Source: Pseudomonas fragi (GTDB taxonomy: Bacteria; Pseudomonadota; Gammaproteobacteria; Pseudomonadales; Pseudomonadaceae). From it: a stretch of 64,000 bases of DNA. A model generated the notes under the pieces. The model was not told where the DNA came from. It ran no database searches and was given only the letters and a program-made list of their open reading frames with translations. The stretch lies in assembly GCF_002269505.1 (NCBI RefSeq), contig NZ_NQKQ01000001.1, positions 62,001-126,000 of the forward strand, in the 5' to 3' direction. This document shows positions 57,252-64,000 of the stretch, piece after piece (within the stretch, counting starts at the first letter, position 1; every line of letters begins with the position of its first letter). A program made the translations under genes and the position numbers.

Positions 57252-57348
57252 CCCTCTCCCAGAGGGAGAGGGGACTAAAGGCAAAAGCAGATTTGCGTAA
57301 CGCCACAAGTCAGCTCCCTCTCCCTACGGGAGAGGGTCGGGGTGAGGG
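57239..57348. repeat. REP pair overlapping the kinase 3' end
   Basis: CCCCTCACCCTAGCCCTCTC is inverted as GAGAGGGTCGGGGTGAGGG. The left copy overlaps the last codons and the stop of the histidine kinase. The pair fills the gap to the convergent cbpM gene. Confidence 0.9.
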
Positions 57349-57359
57349 CTGTTCTGACC

Positions 57360-57665
57360 TTATTGCGTCACAAACCGCCCCAACTTCTGCTTCAGGCGCT
57401 GGTTTTCGGCCCGCAACTGCTGCACTTCTTCAAGCAGGTCCAGCGCCAGCGCCACGCCCTCCCACTCCATCTGCAGATCATCACGCAGCTTGGCCGCGCG
57501 CCTGGCGATAACCAGTTCGTAGTCTTCAAAACGCCACACGTCAGGCGTGCGGCCCTGAGGTTCGATAATTCCGTGTTCGACAATCTCTATCACGTAAGTG
57601 GCCGGGATATTGGCCTCTTCGCAGAACCTTTCCATGTCCAGCTGAACGATCAGGGTGCTGCTCAT
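57360..57665 (-). CDS. cbpM: CbpA modulator CbpM (MerR-like)
   Basis: The 101-residue protein resembles E. coli CbpM, which binds the J-domain of CbpA and blocks its co-chaperone activity. It has the family order: short N-terminal strand (TLIVQLDMERFCEEA), a winged-helix part (YVIEIVEHGIIEPQG) and a C-terminal coiled coil with QQLRAENQRLKQKL. It starts two bases after the cbpA stop. Confidence 0.9.
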   Translation of the reverse strand: MSSTLIVQLDMERFCEEANIPATYVIEIVEHGIIEPQGRTPDVWRFEDYELVIARRAAKLRDDLQMEWEGVALALDLLEEVQQLRAENQRLKQKLGRFVTQ

Positions 57666-57667
57666 GA

Positions 57668-58579
57668 TCAGTTACTCCATTGGGCTCTCGGATCAAATGC
57701 CGCTTTGTCGGCGAGTTCTTGCCACAGTGCTTTGGTGGCTTCATCGCCATGGGTCGGCATGACCACTTTCAATTGGGCATACAAATCACCACGCTGGCCT
57801 TTCTTGTCGACCAGGCCGTGGCCCTTGATACGCATGCGCTGACCGCTCTGGCTGTCAGGGCGGATGGTCATCATCACCTTGCTGGTCAGGGTCGGGATCG
57901 CCACCTTGGTACCCAACGCAGCTTCCCACGGTGCCAGCGGCACGGTGATGACCAGGTCGTGACCTTCCACGTCAAACTTCGGATGCGGTGCAAAACGGAT
58001 AATCAGGTACAGATCACCATTGGCCCCGCCACCCACGCCCGGGCCACCCTGGCCTTTGAGGCGGATACGCTCGCCATCGGTCACGCCGGCCGGGATCTTC
58101 ACGTTCAGGGTCTTGCTGACGCCGCCAATCTGGAAGCTGATCGGCTTCGACTCGCCCGACAGGGTTTCTTCAAGAAAAATCGGCAATTCCATTTCAACAT
58201 CCTGCCCACGACGACCCGCACTGCGGCCTGATTGCCCACCAAAGCCACCACCGCGCGAACCGAAGATCGAGCTGAAGAAGTCCGAGAAATCGCCCGAATC
58301 CTCGAAGCCACCACTGGAATGACCCTGCCACCCCGGCGGGCCCTGGAACGGCTGGCCATGCTGGCCGTATTTACGAATTTCATCGTATTCAGCGCGTTTA
58401 TCGGCACTTTTCAGTGCTTCATACGCTTCATTGACGTCCTTGAACTTAGCCTCGGCGTCCTTTTCCTTGCTTACATCCGGGTGATATTTGCGCGCCAGCT
58501 TGCGATAGGCGGTCTTGATCGCCTTGTCGTCCGCCGTGGGCTCGACACCCAGGATCTTGTAATAGTCTTTGAAGTCCAT
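57668..58579 (-). CDS. cbpA: DnaJ-like co-chaperone CbpA
   Basis: CbpA is a J-domain protein that stimulates DnaK and also binds curved DNA. The ATG at 58579 ([12 protein letters not shown]) gives 303 residues; a TTG at 58603 is rejected. The J-domain carries the HPD triad at 33-35 (KYHPDVSK), followed by a Gly/Phe/Ser-rich linker (about 75-125) and two C-terminal substrate-binding domains, with no zinc-finger domain. A sigma-32-type promoter lies about 170 bases upstream. Confidence 0.95.
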   Translation of the reverse strand: MDFKDYYKILGVEPTADDKAIKTAYRKLARKYHPDVSKEKDAEAKFKDVNEAYEALKSADKRAEYDEIRKYGQHGQPFQGPPGWQGHSSGGFEDSGDFSDFFSSIFGSRGGGFGGQSGRSAGRRGQDVEMELPIFLEETLSGESKPISFQIGGVSKTLNVKIPAGVTDGERIRLKGQGGPGVGGGANGDLYLIIRFAPHPKFDVEGHDLVITVPLAPWEAALGTKVAIPTLTSKVMMTIRPDSQSGQRMRIKGHGLVDKKGQRGDLYAQLKVVMPTHGDEATKALWQELADKAAFDPRAQWSN

Positions 58580-58745
58580 GTAAGGATCACCATCCGTTAT
58601 CAATATGGCGCTGCTGCGACCAACCAGAATGCTCCGGTTGGCCGGCCTGTCGTTTGACCGATCTCAAGAACAGCGCTGCAAAAGTTTATCGGCAGCCTAC
58701 GGGCTTCACACAATCGCCTGCCAACTACCAAGCCAATGACTGGAA

Positions 58746-58773
58746 GTTTGGGGATGAAGGATAGTCTTTCAAG
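58746..58773 (-). promoter_or_regulatory. Sigma-32 heat-shock promoter for cbpA-cbpM
   Basis: Read on the minus strand, CTTGAAA (58773-58767), 13 bases and CCCCAAAC (58753-58746) match the heat-shock consensus CTTGAAA-N11-16-CCCCATnT. The predicted leader is about 160 bases and contains a CCAACC/GGTTGG hairpin at 58620-58641. Confidence 0.65.
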
Positions 58774-58870
58774 TGGATTAAAACCTGCGATTTAACGATT
58801 AGTCGTGCTTCGATTCTGTGGCGGTCTGGCATACACTGCGCGGCCGTTTTTTAACCGGAACACGAAAGAC

Positions 58871-60136
58871 ATGAAAAGCGCCTCTCCAGCACGTGCCTGC
58901 GGTATCGACTTCGGCACGTCCAACTCCACCGTCGGCTGGCTGCGTCCAGGCGTGGAAACCCTCATTGCGCTGGAGGACGACAAGATCACCCTGCCCTCAG
59001 TGGTGTTCTTCAATATGGAAGAACGCCGCCCGGTGTATGGCCGTCTGGCGCTGCATGAGTACCTGGAAGGCTACGAAGGCCGCCTGATGCGCTCGCTCAA
59101 GAGCCTGCTGGGTTCCAAGCTGATCAAACACGACACCAGCGTTCTGGGCACGGCCATGCCGTTCAAGGACTTGCTGGGGCTGTTTATCGCCCAGCTGAAA
59201 AAACGCGCCGAGGCGACCGCCGGTCGTGAATTTGAGGAAGTGGTACTGGGCCGCCCGGTGTTTTTCGTCGATGACGACCCCCTGGCCGACCAGGAAGCCG
59301 AAAACACCCTGACCGACGTGGCGCGCGCCATCGGCTTCAAGGAAGTGTCTTTCCAGTACGAGCCGATCGCGGCAGCATTCGACTACGAGTCCACCATCGA
59401 GCGCGAAGAGCTGGTGCTGATTGTCGATATCGGCGGTGGTACATCCGACTTCTCGCTGGTGCGCCTGTCACCCGAGCGCCGTGGTCTGGACAACCGTCAG
59501 GACGACATCCTGGCCACCGGCGGCGTGCACGTTGGCGGTACCGATTTCGACAAACAGCTAAGCCTGCAAGGCGTAATGCCATTGTTCGGCTACGGCGGCC
59601 GCATGAAAAGCGGCGCCTATATGCCGACCAGCCATCACATGAACCTGGCGACCTGGCACACCATCAACTCGGTGTACTCGCAAAAATCCCAGCTGTCGCT
59701 GGGCAGCATGCGCTACGACATTGAGGACACCGGCGGTATCGACCGCCTGTTCAAACTGATCGAGCAGCGTGCCGGTCACTGGCTGGCGATGGAAATCGAA
59801 CAGACCAAGATCGAGCTGACCCACAACGACAGCCGTCACTTGCTGCTGGACCGCGTTGAAGCGGGTTTGAGCGTGGACCTGAGCCGGGCGATGTTTGAAG
59901 AGTCGATCGACAACCAGCTGGAGCGCATCCGCAACAGCGTGACGCAATTGCTGGGCAATGCCGGCGTGGGTGTCGAGCAGGTGGATACGGTGTTCTTCAC
60001 CGGTGGTTCAAGCGGGATTCCGGCCTTGCGCCAGAGCGTCTCGGCCATGTTGCCGAATGCGCAGCATGTGGAAGGCAATATCTTCGGCAGCATCGGCAGC
60101 GGTTTGGCGATTGAGGCTAAAAAGCGTTACGGCTGA
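58871..60136 (+). CDS. yegD: YegD-like Hsp70-family protein
   Basis: The 421-residue protein is an Hsp70-type ATPase domain without the usual substrate-binding half. The phosphate-1 loop is CGIDFGTSNSTVGW, the phosphate-2 loop VDIGGGTSDFSLVRL, and the adenosine motif FTGGSSGIPALRQS lies near the C-terminus. It matches E. coli YegD in length and type; its client is unknown. It is divergent from cbpA, so two Hsp70-system genes share this gap. Confidence 0.88.
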   Translation: MKSASPARACGIDFGTSNSTVGWLRPGVETLIALEDDKITLPSVVFFNMEERRPVYGRLALHEYLEGYEGRLMRSLKSLLGSKLIKHDTSVLGTAMPFKDLLGLFIAQLKKRAEATAGREFEEVVLGRPVFFVDDDPLADQEAENTLTDVARAIGFKEVSFQYEPIAAAFDYESTIEREELVLIVDIGGGTSDFSLVRLSPERRGLDNRQDDILATGGVHVGGTDFDKQLSLQGVMPLFGYGGRMKSGAYMPTSHHMNLATWHTINSVYSQKSQLSLGSMRYDIEDTGGIDRLFKLIEQRAGHWLAMEIEQTKIELTHNDSRHLLLDRVEAGLSVDLSRAMFEESIDNQLERIRNSVTQLLGNAGVGVEQVDTVFFTGGSSGIPALRQSVSAMLPNAQHVEGNIFGSIGSGLAIEAKKRYG

Positions 60137-60146
60137 TACCAAACCC

Positions 60147-60239
60147 TGTAGTCGCTGCCGCAGGCTGCGAAAGAGGTCCGCCAGGTTTTCGAGAAACGGG
60201 TTGCCAAGCAACCCTTCGCAGCCTGCGGCAGCGACTACA
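60147..60239. repeat. REP pair between yegD and the AI-2E gene
   Basis: TGTAGTCGCTGCCGCAGGC (from 60147) is inverted at 60216-60239. It occupies the 119-base gap between convergent genes. Confidence 0.92.
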
Positions 60240-60255
60240 ACGTGCGTTGGAGCGC

Positions 60256-61266
60256 CTACACCAACCCCACCTGCTTCAGTTCACTCTTCAAATACGCATA
60301 GTAGATCGGCCCTGCCACCACGCCCGGCAGGCCGAAGGCTGCTTCAAATACCAGCATCGCCAGAAGCAGCTCCCACGATTTGGCACTGATTTGCCCGCCG
60401 ACGATCTTGGCATTGAGGAAGTATTCCAGCTTGTGGATAACAATCAGGTAACCCAGCGCCCCTATCGCCACCCAGATCGACAGCGACAAGCCGACGATAG
60501 TAATCAGGGTGTTGGAAATCAGGTTGCCGATTACCGGTAGCAAGCCCAGTAAAAAGGTCAGCACGATCAGGGTCTTGGTCAGCGGCAGATGCACGCCCAG
60601 CAGCGGCAGGACCACAGCCAGAAAGATCCCGGTAAACGCCGTGTTGAGCAGCGCGATCTTGATTTGCGCAAAGACGATATTGCGAAAGGCCTGGACCAGC
60701 AGGTGCAGACGCTCGAACAGTGCCGCCGACAGCGGCTTGCGCCGGCTGATATCAGGGATGCGCTGCAAGGCAATGATCGCGCCCAGCACCATGCCGATCA
60801 GCAGGGTCACGAACATATGGGCGGCATCTTTGCCCACCAGTTGCAGGTCGCTGAGGTGTTTGTTCATCCACTCGCCGATAGCGATCCGAAACTCGGCGGC
60901 GCTGGCCGGCAGGTAGCTGTCCAGAAACGGCGGTAACTGCCCGCGCGCCCGGTCGACCACCACCATGAATTTATTCAGCGAAGCGCCGGGGTTTTCCGCC
61001 TCGTGCAGTAAAAAACTGATGGCTCCGGCAAAGATCAGCGCCAACACGCTGACAATCACCGTGCCCAGCAAGGCCACCGCCAGCCAGCGCGCACGGCGCC
61101 CGGCAATCAGGCGTTGCAGTTGCGGGGTGAGCATATTGACCAGTTCGAACACCAACAACCCGGCCAGCAGGCTGGGCAACAAACGCAACGGGAAAACCAA
61201 TAGCAGGCCGCCAGCAATAATGATGTAGCTGGCCAATACGATGTGACGCTGAGAAAACGATGGCAT
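60256..61266 (-). CDS. AI-2E family transporter-like membrane protein
   Basis: The 336-residue protein has about seven or eight membrane helices in the AI-2E/PerM pattern: two short N-terminal helices (YIIIAGGLLLVF, LLAGLLVFELV), a hydrophilic middle domain (about 95-145), and a C-terminal bundle with LGLLPVIGNLISNTLI and the conserved PGVVAGPIYYAYLK end. Family members have been linked to autoinducer-2 export or ion exchange; the substrate here is unknown. Confidence 0.85.
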   Translation of the reverse strand: MPSFSQRHIVLASYIIIAGGLLLVFPLRLLPSLLAGLLVFELVNMLTPQLQRLIAGRRARWLAVALLGTVIVSVLALIFAGAISFLLHEAENPGASLNKFMVVVDRARGQLPPFLDSYLPASAAEFRIAIGEWMNKHLSDLQLVGKDAAHMFVTLLIGMVLGAIIALQRIPDISRRKPLSAALFERLHLLVQAFRNIVFAQIKIALLNTAFTGIFLAVVLPLLGVHLPLTKTLIVLTFLLGLLPVIGNLISNTLITIVGLSLSIWVAIGALGYLIVIHKLEYFLNAKIVGGQISAKSWELLLAMLVFEAAFGLPGVVAGPIYYAYLKSELKQVGLV

Positions 61267-61362
61267 ACAGCCTCAAAACTGACAGCGTGAAAGGACAAAC
61301 AGTCTGCCAGCCTTCAGCTGCAAGCACTAGAATTTGTGACTGGCGGGGGGAATACCCCGACT

Positions 61363-61510
61363 TGTAGCCGCTGAGGAGCGAAGCGAGGCTGCGGTCGAGG
61401 ACATCGTCCTCGTAAACCCGCAGGGCTCGGTATAACTGAAGAACCGGGTGGCAGTATTTACGACGACTACGTCGCCGATCGCAGCCTCGCTTCGCTCCTC
61501 AGCGACTACA
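61363..61510. repeat. Long REP-like inverted repeat, GCGAAGCGAGGC type
   Basis: A 31-base arm at 61363-61393 (begins TGTAGCCGCTGAGGAGC) is inverted at 61480-61510 with one mismatch. The 86-base interior includes further short palindromes. It resembles the TGTAGTCGCTG family at its outer ends but has a different core. Confidence 0.88.
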
Positions 61511-61512
61511 GA

Positions 61513-61794
61513 TCATTTTTTCTTCAGGCAATCGCTCATAAAGGCTTTGCGCGCATCGCCCTTGAGGGCCTGGGTGCCGGCGGTGGCATTGCAGGTTTTC
61601 ATCTTGTCCTGCTGGGTAGCCGGTTTAGCCTTGAGGCAGGTACTCATAAAAGCTTTGCGCTCATCGCCCTTGAGGGTCTTGGCACTGGCGTCGGCGTTGC
61701 AGGTGGTCATTTTGTTCTGTTGGGCCGTGGCCGCAAAGCCCTGGGAACACAGGAGCAGACCGATCATCAGCAGAGGAACACGCAGCATCTTCAT
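61513..61794 (-). CDS. PsiF-repeat periplasmic protein
   Basis: The ATG at 61794, eight bases after AAGGAGA, gives 93 residues with a signal peptide (LLMIGLLLCSQGFA). Two PsiF repeats follow, KMTTCNADASAKTLKGDERK and KMKTCNATAGTQALKGDARK, each ending in a second cysteine (TCLK, DCLK). In E. coli psiF is induced by phosphate starvation; the function is unknown. Confidence 0.88.
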   Translation of the reverse strand: MKMLRVPLLMIGLLLCSQGFAATAQQNKMTTCNADASAKTLKGDERKAFMSTCLKAKPATQQDKMKTCNATAGTQALKGDARKAFMSDCLKKK

Positions 61795-61857
61795 GGAGTT
61801 TTCTCCTTGTTTGCGCACCAACGGGCGCGCGGTTCCCTGAAGTGTAGACAAACTTTG

Positions 61858-62643
61858 TTACAGCACCCGCGCCTGCCGGCGATACTGCTCCGGGGTACAT
61901 CCAGCCTGACGCTGGAACATTGCGATAAACGCCGAAGAGGTGCTGTAACCCAGGTCGAAGCCCACTTCCTGCACGCTGCGCGCCGACTCCAGCGCCTCGA
62001 TCGCCGCCAGAAACCGCAGGCGCTGGCGCCACTCGCCAAAGCTCATGCCCAGCTCCCGCACAAATAGCCGCGCCAATGTACGTTCGCTGACATGCACCTG
62101 TTGCGCCCACTGCCCCAACGGGCGGTTATCACCCGGGGCCTGTTGCAGCGCTTCCAGCACCAGCAGCAGGCCCGGATGGCTGGCATAAGGCAAGAAGCAC
62201 TGATGCACCGGTGCCTGGCGCAACTGATCGACCAGCACCTGGGCCAGCCTGATATCCGCTTCGCTGCGCGGGATATTGATATCGCGGCGGGCAAAGTCGC
62301 TGAGGATCGCCTTCAAAATATCGCTGATGGCCAGGGTGACCGGAGTGCTCGGCAAATGCTGACAGTGCACGGCATCCAGATACACCGAACGGTAAACAAT
62401 CGCCTGGGCGTTGTAGGCACTGTGCTCGGTGTTGGGCGGCACCCAGAGTGCGTACTGTGGCGGGGACATAAAACGCTGCCCACCGACTTCAAAGCGCATC
62501 ACGCCGTGAGCCACGTAGTCCAGCGACCCCCAGGCATGTGTATGGGGGACGGCATGGCTGTGGGCTTCGATCTCGGCATAGCGAAAGTAAACCGGCGCCG
62601 GCAAGCCATCAAATTCGGGAACGCTGATCAGATTCTTGCGCAT
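61858..62643 (-). CDS. AraC-family transcriptional regulator
   Basis: The 261-residue regulator has an N-terminal cupin-type sensing domain with HTHAWGSLDYVAHG and WVPPNTEHSA, and a C-terminal pair of helix-turn-helices (about 160-258) including HVSERTLARLF and GFDLGYSTSSAFIAMF. It is divergent from the EamA transporter gene across 97 bases, so that gene is a likely target. The effector is unknown. Confidence 0.88.
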   Translation of the reverse strand: MRKNLISVPEFDGLPAPVYFRYAEIEAHSHAVPHTHAWGSLDYVAHGVMRFEVGGQRFMSPPQYALWVPPNTEHSAYNAQAIVYRSVYLDAVHCQHLPSTPVTLAISDILKAILSDFARRDINIPRSEADIRLAQVLVDQLRQAPVHQCFLPYASHPGLLLVLEALQQAPGDNRPLGQWAQQVHVSERTLARLFVRELGMSFGEWRQRLRFLAAIEALESARSVQEVGFDLGYSTSSAFIAMFQRQAGCTPEQYRRQARVL

Positions 62644-62740
62644 GCTGTCTGGATTCGGAGTGAGGTTGGCTGGATCGAAGTATAGGCTTGCAGACAGACA
62701 GGCGGATAATCGCGGCTCATTAACCCTGTGGTTGTCACTG

Positions 62741-63616
62741 ATGCAATACGCTTACCCGCTACTGGCCATTTTTATCTGGGCCGGCAATACCGTAATCAAC
62801 AAATTGGCGGTAGGAGCAATCTTCCCGTCCGAGATCGGCTTTTATCGCTGGCTGCTGGCAGGCCTGCTGTTTACCCCCTTCATGCTCAAGCCGGTGATGG
62901 CCAACTGGTCAGTTATCCGCCCCAACCTGGGCAAGATTTTCATCCTGGGCGTGCTGGGCATGGCGGTCTATCAAAGCCTGGCCTACTACGCAGCCGCGCG
63001 CACCTCGGCGACCAACATGGGCATCATCCTGTCATTGATGCCGCTGATGGTACTGACCATGTCGATTATCAGCCTGGGCCAACGCCTGACCGCAGGAGCC
63101 CTGGTGGGCGCCATCCTGTCGTTTGTCGGGGTGCTGGTGGTGGTCTCCAGCGGCAGCCTTACGGCCTTGCTCGATCACGGCCTGAACCTGGGTGACGCCA
63201 TGATGTTGGTCGCCACCCTGGCTTATGCGATTTACAGCACCTTGCTGAAAAAGTGGCAATTGCGCCTGCCACCGCTGCAGATGCTGTACATGCAGGTGCT
63301 GGTGGCGATTGTGGTGTTGTTTCCGCTGTATCTGGCTTCACCAAAGGTCGGGCCAACGGTGCATAACATCGGGCTGGTGCTTTACGCCTGTGTGCTGGCG
63401 TCGATGATCGCACCGCTGGCCTGGATGAAAGCCGTGGCCACGCTGGGCCCGAGCCGTACCACGCTGTTTTTCAACCTGCTGCCGTTGATTACTGCGCTGA
63501 TCGCAGCTGTGGTGCTCAAAGAGCAGTTACATGCCTACCACCTGATTGGCGGGGCGCTGACTCTGGGCGGGGTGATTCTGTCGGAGCGCTGGACTACGCC
63601 GTTGCGGGCGGCGTGA
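62741..63616 (+). CDS. EamA/DMT-family transporter
   Basis: The ATG at 62741 gives 291 residues with ten predicted membrane helices in two EamA repeats. The first contains FIWAGNTVINKLA and the second LATLAYAIYSTLLKKW; a C-terminal GGALTLGGVILSE helix is typical. Such proteins export metabolites such as amino acids. The divergent AraC regulator may control it. Confidence 0.88.
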   Translation: MQYAYPLLAIFIWAGNTVINKLAVGAIFPSEIGFYRWLLAGLLFTPFMLKPVMANWSVIRPNLGKIFILGVLGMAVYQSLAYYAAARTSATNMGIILSLMPLMVLTMSIISLGQRLTAGALVGAILSFVGVLVVVSSGSLTALLDHGLNLGDAMMLVATLAYAIYSTLLKKWQLRLPPLQMLYMQVLVAIVVLFPLYLASPKVGPTVHNIGLVLYACVLASMIAPLAWMKAVATLGPSRTTLFFNLLPLITALIAAVVLKEQLHAYHLIGGALTLGGVILSERWTTPLRAA

Positions 63617-63621
63617 TTTAG

Positions 63622-63699
63622 CCCTTAGCCCAGCCCTCTCCCTGTCCACTTTCGATGTCCGGCTCAAGCCTTCGCAGGGAGAGGGCTAGGGTGAGGGGC
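63622..63699. repeat. Degenerate REP pair after the EamA gene
   Basis: CCCTTAGCCCAGCCCTCTCCC is inverted as GGGAGAGGGCTAGGGTGAGGGG; the left copy has lost the CAC of the usual CCCTCACCC. It separates the EamA gene from the convergent AsmA-family gene. Confidence 0.8.
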
Positions 63700-63706
63700 T
63701 TTTGAT

Positions 63707-64000
63707 CTACTTCACCGTCTTAGGCACTTTGCCCTGCTGCATTTGTTGCAGCAGCGGTGCGCACTGGTTGGGTTCGCCACCGCTCGGCGCAACCAACGCC
63801 AGCAGCCCTGCCGCCGGCCCTGCAATCACACCCAGCGCCACCATGCCGGCGCCGCGCAACAACAGCGGCACGGCTTGAACACCCGCTGACGGGTTGGCAA
63901 AGGTACCGCGCACGTACAGCGGCGAACGCAGCGAAAACAGGCGCAGGCCCTTGGACTCAGGCGTGATTTTCAGATCAAGCTGTTCGGTGGCCAGGTTGAC
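63707..64000 (-). CDS. AsmA-family protein, C-terminal end (gene continues past the window)
   Basis: The frame is open to base 64000 on the minus strand, so only the last 97 residues are seen. They include LDLKITPESKGLRLFSLRSP and a hydrophobic GMVALGVIAGPAAGLLALV segment, then NQCAPLLQQM. This is the usual end of AsmA-family inner-membrane proteins, thought to help lipid transport to the outer membrane. Confidence 0.8.
   Translation of the reverse strand, partial: VNLATEQLDLKITPESKGLRLFSLRSPLYVRGTFANPSAGVQAVPLLLRGAGMVALGVIAGPAAGLLALVAPSGGEPNQCAPLLQQMQQGKVPKTVK

Noticed and set aside
61267..61512. A small RNA gene in the gap between the AI-2E and PsiF genes.
   Set aside because: The gap is explained by a long REP-like inverted repeat, and no promoter or T-rich terminator stands out.

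Overview
The window looks like a chromosomal segment of a Pseudomonas of the fluorescens-type lineage, not P. aeruginosa. Three things point there. The gene order from the start to retS matches the P. aeruginosa block PA4843-PA4856 as I remember it. The cobalamin and zinc-uptake blocks match PA2903-PA2914, and the urea block matches PA4858-PA4868. The intergenic REP families (cores GTAGTCGCTGCCG, CCCTCACCC and GTGGGAGCGGGC) are typical of fluorescens-group genomes. The species assignment is inference; no search was run.

Layout. 1-18 kb is mostly housekeeping: the 3' part of a REC-GGDEF protein (GcbA-like), a CtpL-like chemoreceptor behind a candidate Pho box, dsbD, aroQ-accB-accC, prmA, a zinc-ribbon/DUF3426 protein, dusB-fis, purH, purD, the hybrid kinase retS and a MarC-family protein. 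18-35 kb is a corrin-ring operon pair, cobG-cobH-cobI-cobJ on the minus strand and cobL-cbiD-cobK on the plus strand. In P. aeruginosa these two arms are adjacent and divergent. Here two giant paralogous genes (1,254 and 1,739 codons) sit between them. Both encode toxin-like proteins ending in a metalloprotease-like HExSH...TxD motif. A small AT-richer gene after cobK resembles an antitoxin that has lost its helix-turn-helix core.

35-40 kb is a copper cluster: two DUF2946 proteins, a PCuAC chaperone, an OprC-like TonB receptor and a PepSY membrane protein, most carrying Met/His-rich segments. 40-45.5 kb is a TonB receptor plus ABC importer operon equivalent to PA2911-PA2914, with a near-consensus Zur box upstream, so zinc or zincophore uptake is likely. 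45.5-56 kb is urtABCDE plus ureD-ureA-(GNAT-GNAT)-ureB-ureC, for uptake and hydrolysis of urea, with a sigma-54-type promoter before urtA. The maturation genes ureE, ureF and ureG are not in the window.

56-64 kb holds an RsbRD-type histidine kinase, cbpM/cbpA with a sigma-32-type promoter, a divergent YegD-like Hsp70, an AI-2E family membrane protein, a PsiF-repeat protein, an AraC regulator, an EamA transporter and the 3' end of an AsmA-family gene. At least twelve REP or REP-like inverted pairs punctuate the window. Most lie between 38.8 and 63.7 kb, including four gaps inside the urea operon. No tRNA, rRNA, CRISPR array, transposase or prophage gene was recognised.
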